This document shows positions 27,956 to 34,068 of a stretch of DNA of 58,024 bases, piece after piece. The number at the start of each line of letters is the position of its first letter. Positions within the stretch are counted from its first letter, which is position 1. A model generated the notes under the pieces. It saw nothing but the letters and a program-made list of their open reading frames with translations. It did not search any database and was not told the origin of the DNA. Location: the NCBI RefSeq assembly GCF_039543385.1, contig NZ_BAABJQ010000044.1:1-58024 (forward strand). Reading direction: 5' to 3'. The position numbers and the translations under genes were made by a program. Source of the DNA: Rugosimonospora acidiphila (GTDB lineage Bacteria; Actinomycetota; Actinomycetes; Mycobacteriales; Micromonosporaceae).

Positions 27956-29004
27956 GAGGACCTCCGCAGCCGAAGCCGTCCCAGTCGGAATGTGTTGTTC
28001 TGCCGCCGGGCCTTACCGTCGGCGAGCACCGCGATGAGGATCGCCGCGCCGACACCGGCCGGCTGCCAGATCGCCGGAATGCCGGCGAACACCATGGCGG
28101 TCAGCGTGAGGGAGAGGAACACGCTGCCGGCGATGGCGCCGATCGCGCTGCCCCGCCCGCCGGTGAGCGCGGTCCCGCCGATCAGCGCGGCGGCGATGGC
28201 GTTGAGGTTGGAGTTGTTGTCGGTGCCGGTGGTGGCGACCGCCGAGCCGGTGCGCATCAGGTAGACCACCCCGGCGAGGCCGGCGAACAGCCCGCAGATC
28301 ACGTAGCAGGCGAAGATGACCTGGTTGGTGCGGATGCCCGACCGGTACGCCGCCTCCAGGTCGTTCCCGGTGGCGTACACCGCCCGCCCGAAGCGGGTGT
28401 GGCGCAGCACCAGGGCGGTCACGATGACGGCCGCGACTCCGATCAGCAGGATGGTCGGGATGCCCCAGACGATCGTCTCGCTGCCCAGGTCGGTGTACTG
28501 GGTGGGTACGTGGTCGACCTGGTCCCCGCCGGTGACCACGAATTGCAGGCCACCGTAGACGCTCAGGGTGCCCAGGGTGGCGATGATGGGTGGTAGCCGC
28601 AGCACCGCCACGAGTACCGCGTTGCCCAGGCCCAGCACCAGACCGACCACGGCGCCGAGCAGCACCGCGGGCAGCAGCGTCATGCCGTGGTCCTGCGCGC
28701 GGAACCCGACGATGACGGCGGACAGCCCCATGATGGGCGCGATCGACAGGTCAACGCCCCGGCTGAGCAGGACGAACGTCTCGCCCAGCGCGAGGAACGT
28801 GATGACCATCGAGTCGGCCAGGATGAACGAGATGTTCCGGGAGGTCCAGAAGTACGAATGGTGGGCGACGCTGGCTAGCACGATCACCACCATGACGGCC
28901 AGTAGCAGCAGTTCGCGGCGCAAAAACACCGCGGACCACGACCTGCGGTACACCGTCGGTTCGGCGGGCTGTCGTAGCCTCGCTTCGGTTGTTTGGGTGC
29001 TCAC
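27952..29004 (-). CDS. Monosaccharide ABC transporter permease (RbsC/RhaP type)
   Basis: 350 residues, CUT2 permease with the conserved segments SRGVDLSIAPIMGLSAVIVG and LIGGTALTGGRGSAIGAIAGSVF. It follows the ATPase gene by 58 bases and overlaps the next permease gene (ATGA), so the two are translationally coupled. Two distinct permeases, as here, are typical of rhamnose and AI-2 importers rather than ribose ones, which have one. Confidence 0.92.
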   Translation of the reverse strand: MSTQTTEARLRQPAEPTVYRRSWSAVFLRRELLLLAVMVVIVLASVAHHSYFWTSRNISFILADSMVITFLALGETFVLLSRGVDLSIAPIMGLSAVIVGFRAQDHGMTLLPAVLLGAVVGLVLGLGNAVLVAVLRLPPIIATLGTLSVYGGLQFVVTGGDQVDHVPTQYTDLGSETIVWGIPTILLIGVAAVIVTALVLRHTRFGRAVYATGNDLEAAYRSGIRTNQVIFACYVICGLFAGLAGVVYLMRTGSAVATTGTDNNSNLNAIAAALIGGTALTGGRGSAIGAIAGSVFLSLTLTAMVFAGIPAIWQPAGVGAAILIAVLADGKARRQNNTFRLGRLRLRRSS

Positions 29005-29062
29005 GCCCCCACCTCGCTCCGCTCGTTGGGCTCATAGCGGCCTTGATCTGTCTGCCAGCGCG

Positions 29063-30604
29063 TCATTGCGCACCTACCGCCAGGTGGCCGAGGTTCTCCA
29101 GGGTGATGTCGTCGCCGGTCACCTCGCCGACGACCCGGCCCTCATATACCGCGTACACCCGGTCGCACAGGCGCACGAGCTCCTCCAACTCGGAGGAGAT
29201 GACGAGGGCGGCCAGGCCGTTCCGGGTCAGCGACTCGATGATCTCGTAGATGCCTTCCTTGGCGCCGACGTCGACGCCCCGGGTCGGCTCGTCGAAGATC
29301 GCCACCTTCGGGGCCGCCGCGACCCACCGGGCCAGCAGCGCGCGCTGCTGGTTTCCGCCCGACAGCGCCTTGATGGGAAGCTCCATCGAGGCGGCGCGCA
29401 CGTCCATCTGCTGGGCGGCCTGCTGGGCGACGAGCTGCTCCTGACGCGGACGCAGGAACGTGCCGATCCACTTCGGCAGCCGGCCGATCGTCGCGGCGGT
29501 CACGTTGCGGGCGATGTCCACGTCCGCGAAGACGCCGTTGCGTCCCCGGTCCTCGGCGAGGTAGACCAGCCCGGCGTCGATGCAGCCGCGCGGCGAACGG
29601 GCGGTGATGTCGCGCTCGCCGAGCTTGACCCGGCCTGCGGTCGGGCTGCGCAGTCCGAACACCGCCTCGGCGAACTCGGTGCGACCGCTGCCCACGAGGC
29701 CCGCCAGGCCGACGATCTCGCCGGAGCGTACCTGCAACGTGAACCCGTTGACCTCCGGCGGGCAGGACAGCGCCTGGACGTCCAGGGCGACCTCGCCCGG
29801 CGTCTCGGCGTGCTGCGCGCGCTGGGTGACCGCGAGCGAGCGGCCGACCATCGCGCCGACCAGCTCCTGGCGGGTCAGCTCGCCGCGCTCCGCCTCGGCG
29901 ACGACGCCGCCGTCGCGCAGCACGGTGATCCGGTCGCTGACCTCGTCCACCTCGTCCAGCCGGTGGCTGATGAAGCCGAGCGCCAGATCCTGCTCCCGCA
30001 GGTCGTTCATCAGCTCGAAGAGACGCTCCGAGTCGTGAGCGGTCAGCGGCGAGGTGGGTTCGTCGAAGAAGATGACCCGGCAGTCGTGTGCCAGCGCGCG
30101 GGCGCACTCGACGAGTTGCTGCTGCGCGATCGACAGCCGCCCGGCCGCCATCCGCGGATTGACCTTCAGCCCGACCCGGGAGAAGACCGCGTCCGCGCTC
30201 GCGTACACCTTGCGCCAGTCGACGTTGACCAGCAGCCTGCCCTTCGGCAGCGCGCCGACATAGAGGTTTTCGGCAACCGACAGGTCGGGCATGAGCCGTG
30301 GTTCCTGCGGTACGAGGTAGATGCCCCGCGACTGTGCCTCGCGGGGTGTCAGGCCTCGCTGTGGCACGCCACCCAACGACAGGCTTCCCCCGTCGGGGGA
30401 GTAGACGCCGGCCATCACCTTCAGCAGCGTGGACTTGCCCGCGCCGTTCTCCCCGACGAGGGTGTGAATCTCGCCGGCGTGGAACTGCACGCTTACGGAC
30501 TTGAGGACTTCGACGCCGGAGAATTTCTTCGAAATATCGACCGCGTCGTAGCGCAGGCCGGAGCCTTTCGGCTCGTGCGCTTCGTCCGTCGAGTTCACCC
30601 GCAC
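29063..30604 (-). CDS. Sugar ABC transporter ATP-binding protein (RbsA/RhaT type)
   Basis: About 513 residues with two ABC cassettes. First: Walker A GENGAGKST, signature LSIAQQQL, Walker B VIFFDEPTSPL. Second: degenerate Walker A GLVGSGRTE, signature LSGGNQQRALLARW, Walker B VAIFDEPTRGVD. This double-cassette layout is diagnostic of CUT2 importers. Three GTG codons (30613, 30604, 30598) compete as start; 30604 is chosen because GGAGG lies ten bases upstream. First gene of the importer operon, behind a LacI-type operator. A box like the IclR motif occurs within its codons near 30528. Confidence 0.9.
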   Translation of the reverse strand: MRVNSTDEAHEPKGSGLRYDAVDISKKFSGVEVLKSVSVQFHAGEIHTLVGENGAGKSTLLKVMAGVYSPDGGSLSLGGVPQRGLTPREAQSRGIYLVPQEPRLMPDLSVAENLYVGALPKGRLLVNVDWRKVYASADAVFSRVGLKVNPRMAAGRLSIAQQQLVECARALAHDCRVIFFDEPTSPLTAHDSERLFELMNDLREQDLALGFISHRLDEVDEVSDRITVLRDGGVVAEAERGELTRQELVGAMVGRSLAVTQRAQHAETPGEVALDVQALSCPPEVNGFTLQVRSGEIVGLAGLVGSGRTEFAEAVFGLRSPTAGRVKLGERDITARSPRGCIDAGLVYLAEDRGRNGVFADVDIARNVTAATIGRLPKWIGTFLRPRQEQLVAQQAAQQMDVRAASMELPIKALSGGNQQRALLARWVAAAPKVAIFDEPTRGVDVGAKEGIYEIIESLTRNGLAALVISSELEELVRLCDRVYAVYEGRVVGEVTGDDITLENLGHLAVGAQ

Positions 30605-30698
30605 GGACCACACACCTCCCTGGATTGGGTCGGGTACGGGTCACCCGTGGTGCCGACCGCGACAGTCAACGGCTTCACATCAAATAAACAACTGTGTA

Positions 30699-30712
30699 TG
30701 TGCTCGTTAACA
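30699..30712 (-). promoter_or_regulatory. LacI-type operator upstream of the CUT2 importer operon
   Basis: TGTGCTCGTTAACA, matching the autoregulatory site at 31857 (TGTGAGCGTTAACA) at 12 of 14 positions. It sits in the gap between the lacI-type gene and the ABC ATPase gene, about 95 bases before the ATPase start. Confidence 0.62.
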
Positions 30713-30747
30713 ATCACGGCCGTCACCTATCCCGAACTTGGCTGGAA

Positions 30748-31824
30748 CTAGGGGACTTTGTTGGGGGTACTGCTCCGGCGCACAACCAGCTCCGGCATGA
30801 CGACGCTGCACTCGGCGGCGTCGCCCGTTGATTCGATTTGTCCGATGAGCAGCCGCACACAGCGCCTGCCCACCTCACTGAAGTCCTGCCGCACAGTGGT
30901 CAACGGCGGGGTGAAGTATGCGGCCTCGGGGATGTCGTCGAAGCCCACGACGCAGACCTCGTCCGGAACGGCCCGCCCGAACTCGTGCAGCGCGCGCAGC
31001 AGGCCGAGGGCCATGTGGTCGTTGCCGGCGAACACGGCGGTGACCTCTGGCAGGCGGGCGAGCACCCGCCCCGCCTCGTACCCGGAGCGGGCGCTCCAGT
31101 CGCCGGTCAGCGGTGGCGGCACGTCGACTTTGGCCTCGTCCAGCGCCCGCATCCAGCCCTCGACGCGGCCCTTGGACTCCGACCAGTTGGCCGGGCCGGC
31201 CACGTGCCAGACGGTGCCCCGTCCGGCGGCCAGTAGATGCTCGGTGGCCCGCTGCGCCCCGTCCGCCTGGTCCACGGTCACGGAGGCGATCCCGGACTCG
31301 GGATGCGCGTTGACCACGACGGTGGGGATGTCGGTCGGCAGGTCGGCCAGGGCCTCGCTGGCCGAGGAGAGCGGCGCGATGACCACCACGCCCTCCACGC
31401 CGGCGGTGGCGAGCCGCTCCACCGCCTCCAGGACGGACAGCCGATCGATGGAGGCCAGGCCGACGGTGTTGACCCGGTAGTCGGCGTGCCGCGCGGCGTC
31501 GTCCACGCCGTGCATGGTCGCCGCCGGCCCGTACAGCGTGCTGTCCAGACCGATCACGCCGATGGTGCGCGAGTGACCGGTCACGAGCGTGCGAGCGGCG
31601 CTGTTCGGCCGGTACCCGAGCTCCTGCATGGACCACAGCACCCGGGAACGCGTGCTCTGCCGGACATTCGGATGGTCGTTGAGCACGCGGGAGACGGTCT
31701 GGTGCGAGACGCCGGCGAGCCGTGCGACGTCCATCATGGACGGACGATGTGCACGGGCGGCCACCACCGGATCCGAACCGGGGGTTGACCGCTCCTCGCC
31801 TCGCGGAGCACGACGGCTATCCAC
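30748..31824 (-). CDS. LacI-family transcriptional regulator of the CUT2 importer
   Basis: 358 residues from the GTG at 31824 (GGGAG six bases upstream); the frame is open further upstream but without a ribosome binding site. HTH at about residues 24-45 (MMDVARLAGVSHQTVSRVL, then NDHPNVRQSTRSRVL), then a PBP1-like effector domain ending in VRQDFSEVGRRCVRLLIG. It lies directly upstream of the ABC operon on the same strand. Near-identical operators before its own gene and before the ABC operon support joint auto- and cross-regulation. Confidence 0.92.
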   Translation of the reverse strand: MDSRRAPRGEERSTPGSDPVVAARAHRPSMMDVARLAGVSHQTVSRVLNDHPNVRQSTRSRVLWSMQELGYRPNSAARTLVTGHSRTIGVIGLDSTLYGPAATMHGVDDAARHADYRVNTVGLASIDRLSVLEAVERLATAGVEGVVVIAPLSSASEALADLPTDIPTVVVNAHPESGIASVTVDQADGAQRATEHLLAAGRGTVWHVAGPANWSESKGRVEGWMRALDEAKVDVPPPLTGDWSARSGYEAGRVLARLPEVTAVFAGNDHMALGLLRALHEFGRAVPDEVCVVGFDDIPEAAYFTPPLTTVRQDFSEVGRRCVRLLIGQIESTGDAAECSVVMPELVVRRSSTPNKVP

Positions 31825-31856
31825 GCGACACTCCCATCCGACGTTCCACCGAAGAG

Positions 31857-31907
31857 TGTGAGCGTTAACAATGCGGTAACCATAAGGACGGGCCCCGAGA
31901 CCGTCAA
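31857..31907 (-). promoter_or_regulatory. Promoter and operator of the LacI-type gene
   Basis: Minus strand: TTGACG (31907-31902), 17 bases, TATGGT (31884-31879), then the near-palindrome TGTTAACGCTCACA (31870-31857) immediately downstream, in a classical repressor position. Confidence 0.7.
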
Positions 31908-32481
31908 GACCCGACATGAAACCGTGATTCTCCATGCATGAGTGCATGCGCAACCGTCCGTGCGTTCAACATGGGGGCGGGCGACGGCCCGGACACACCG
32001 GCCCCCTGGTGTTTTGCCTGATGGGTTGGCGCACCGGCGTGCGTGGCACGCCAGCGGGCTTGGTCGGGCCGGGACGGGTGCGACCGCTTCGTGCCAATTT
32101 CCTTGTGGCGCAAGCGTTTCGCGCTGTGGAACACGCGTGGATGCTTTGCTCGCGCTTACCCCGAGGCAGCGGTTTTCGCCTGATCTGTTGGGTTCGGCTC
32201 AGCGGGGAACGCGTGGGGGCGCGGGGCCAGCGGCGCGGCAAGCCATGGAGGATCCTCAGCTGGTGGTGGCTTTTCCCGCGGCGGGGCAGAGGCCGGCAGG
32301 GCTCGGCGCGATCCCCAGCAGGCGAACGGGCCCCCTGCGCGCGTGAGGCTCGTCGCGCGCTCGGCCACGGCAGGCGCGCCGGGGCCCGCCGCGCCCACGC
32401 GACAGCGCGCGCACACCCTCGTGGGCGTGCACGGCTGGACGGTGCGGGCTATGTCCGACCCCAGACGTCGAGGCGAAATCT
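31908..32481. other. Gene-free GC-rich stretch
   Basis: No supportable coding frame, RNA gene or terminator. A short phrase recurs (GTTTTGCCTGATGGGTTGG near 32012 and GTTTTCGCCTGATC near 32173), suggesting decayed duplicated sequence. Confidence 0.4.
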
Positions 32482-32670
32482 GAACGAAGACGGAGCTCGA
32501 ACGTCAAGGCGGCGCCCGAACGTGAAGACAGAGCCCGAACGTCAAGCCGGAGCCTGAACGTCAAGCCGGAGCCTGAACGTCAAGGCGGCGCCCGAACGTG
32601 AAGACAGAGCCCGAACGTCAAGCCGGAGCCTGAACGTCAAGGCCGAATCTCGAACGTCGAGCCGGAGTCC
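32482..32670. repeat. 19-bp minisatellite array, ten units
   Basis: Head-to-tail units of 19 bp with consensus GAACGTCAAGCCGGAGCCT, starting at 32499, 32518, 32537, 32556, 32575, 32594, 32613, 32632 and 32652, plus a degenerate unit at 32482. Three variants give the order 0-A-B-C-C-A-B-C-D-E: the 57-bp block A-B-C is itself duplicated. No spacers, so it is not CRISPR. It is not in a credible gene. Confidence 0.9.
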
Positions 32671-32917
32671 GATCGCACCGCGGAGCCACGTCGCGGGCCA
32701 GTCGCGCGGTCTGTGCGACCGCACGAGGGTGCCCGCGGGTGCGGAGGTACGTGGGGGTGGGGAAGGTGCTTCACGGGTGCGAGAGGCGCTTTACGGGGCG
32801 TGCGAAGGTGCCTGCGAACGTGGAGGGGCACAAACGTGCGCCGGCACGAGGCCGGCGCACGCCTGCTCGCGCCGGGCGGTCGACCGGGTTACGGCCCGAC
32901 CGCCCGGCGCGGGCGAT
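32671..32917. other. Spacer with hairpins between the repeat array and the secreted-protein gene
   Basis: No gene seen. A hairpin TGCGCCGG ... GCCGGCGCA lies at about 32836-32861, before the main terminator. Confidence 0.4.
32869..32910 (-). terminator. Terminator of the secreted 337-residue protein gene
   Basis: Perfect 14-bp stem GCGCCGGGCGGTCG / CGACCGCCCGGCGC with a 14-base loop, just after the stop of the minus-strand gene that begins at 33931. Confidence 0.8.
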
Positions 32918-33931
32918 TCAGCTACCGATGCCCGCGGGGCCGGCCTGCTGGGCGGCCGAGGTGCCGCTGCCCTGCCGGCTCTTCACCTGGGCCAGCACCG
33001 AGGAGTCGCGGCCGGCGGAGGCCGCCGGGGCGACCGACTTGGCGGCGGCGTTGGGCGTGAGCGCCCGGGCGCTGGGCGTGACCGAACCGGACGCGGCGGG
33101 CGCGCACTGGTCGGTCGCCTCGCCGCGGATGCGGCTGCTCGACCCGACCGGCGCCGTGGCGTTGCCGGTGCAGCTCAGGTTGTCGCGGATAACGTTGTCG
33201 CTGACGTACACCGGCGCCGCGTTGTTGGTCAGCGCGAGGCCGGAGGCGAACACGTCGAACCCGCAGCCGGTCAGCGGCGCCGAGGCGCCGACCTGCACCA
33301 GGCTGCCATCGGCGGCGGTGCTGCCGTCGATGGTGGTGTTGCCGTCGATCTCGGACGTGCAGACCACGCTGCCGGTCTGCGCGCCGCTGATGCCCACGGT
33401 GCCCTCGATGACGCTGTTGTACACGTCGGTGAGGACATCGCCGCTGGTGGTCAGGTTCTTGGACATGCGGGCCGACTCGAGGTAGGTCTCGCCCTGGGTC
33501 GAGTTCACGCTGACCATCGACGAGCCGATGCTGTAGAAGAAGCCCGAGCTGGTCGCGGTCACGTTCCCGCCCAACGTGCTGTTCTGGGCGTAGCCGCCGA
33601 AGGCGGTGTTGAGCTTGACCGCACCGGTGACCGTGCTGTGCTCGATGTCGACGAAGCCGTTGTCCTGCACGGCCAGCGTGCCGTTCAGCGTCGAGTCGGT
33701 GAGCAGCAGGTTGCCGCCCCCGCGTACGGTCGTGGCGCCGTTGATGGTCACGTTGGTCAGGTCACACGACTTGTTCGCGGGCACGAACAGGTCGTTGGGG
33801 ACCGTGACGTCCGAGGCGGTGCCCGTGCACGACGTGGTCAACGCGGCCGATGCCGGCATTGCGATGGCCACCGCGCCGGCGGCCGCCGCGGCGAGCGCGG
33901 TCGCGAGGATTGCAGAACGTCGGTAACGCAT
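32918..33931 (-). CDS. Secreted protein of unknown function, beta-helix-like
   Basis: 337 residues. Sec leader (AILATALAAAAAGAVAIAMPASA, residues 7-29). The body (about 35-250) is built of short Thr/Asn/Gly-rich strands repeating every 20 or so residues (TNVTINGATTVRGGGNLLLT, DSTLNGTLAVQDNGFVDIEH, STVTGAVKLNTAFGGYAQN, STLGGNVTATSSGFFYSIG), a pattern expected of a right-handed parallel beta-helix. Four cysteines could form disulfides. The tail (about 265-337) is Ala/Ser/Pro-rich and disordered-looking. No enzymatic motif is visible. Not accompanied by an IclR-type box; role in polysaccharide binding is only a guess. Confidence 0.78.
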   Translation of the reverse strand: MRYRRSAILATALAAAAAGAVAIAMPASAALTTSCTGTASDVTVPNDLFVPANKSCDLTNVTINGATTVRGGGNLLLTDSTLNGTLAVQDNGFVDIEHSTVTGAVKLNTAFGGYAQNSTLGGNVTATSSGFFYSIGSSMVSVNSTQGETYLESARMSKNLTTSGDVLTDVYNSVIEGTVGISGAQTGSVVCTSEIDGNTTIDGSTAADGSLVQVGASAPLTGCGFDVFASGLALTNNAAPVYVSDNVIRDNLSCTGNATAPVGSSSRIRGEATDQCAPAASGSVTPSARALTPNAAAKSVAPAASAGRDSSVLAQVKSRQGSGTSAAQQAGPAGIGS

Positions 33932-34068
33932 AGGTCTGGCGTTCCCTTCTGTTGAGGCACGTCCCCGGCGCCACTGGGGCGCCGGGGGCGATTACCGCGG
34001 TGCGGACTGAGCTCGGTACGAGAGTTACGTTAATCCGTTGGGGGGAAACGAGGGAAGCTCGCGGCGGA

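Noticed and set aside
31934..32557. Coding frames in the gene-free kilobase
   Set aside because: Composition is Arg/Gly/Ala-rich in all frames, they run into the 19-bp repeats, and none has a recognisable domain.
32482..32670. CRISPR array
   Set aside because: Units are contiguous 19-mers with no unique spacers, and there are no cas genes.
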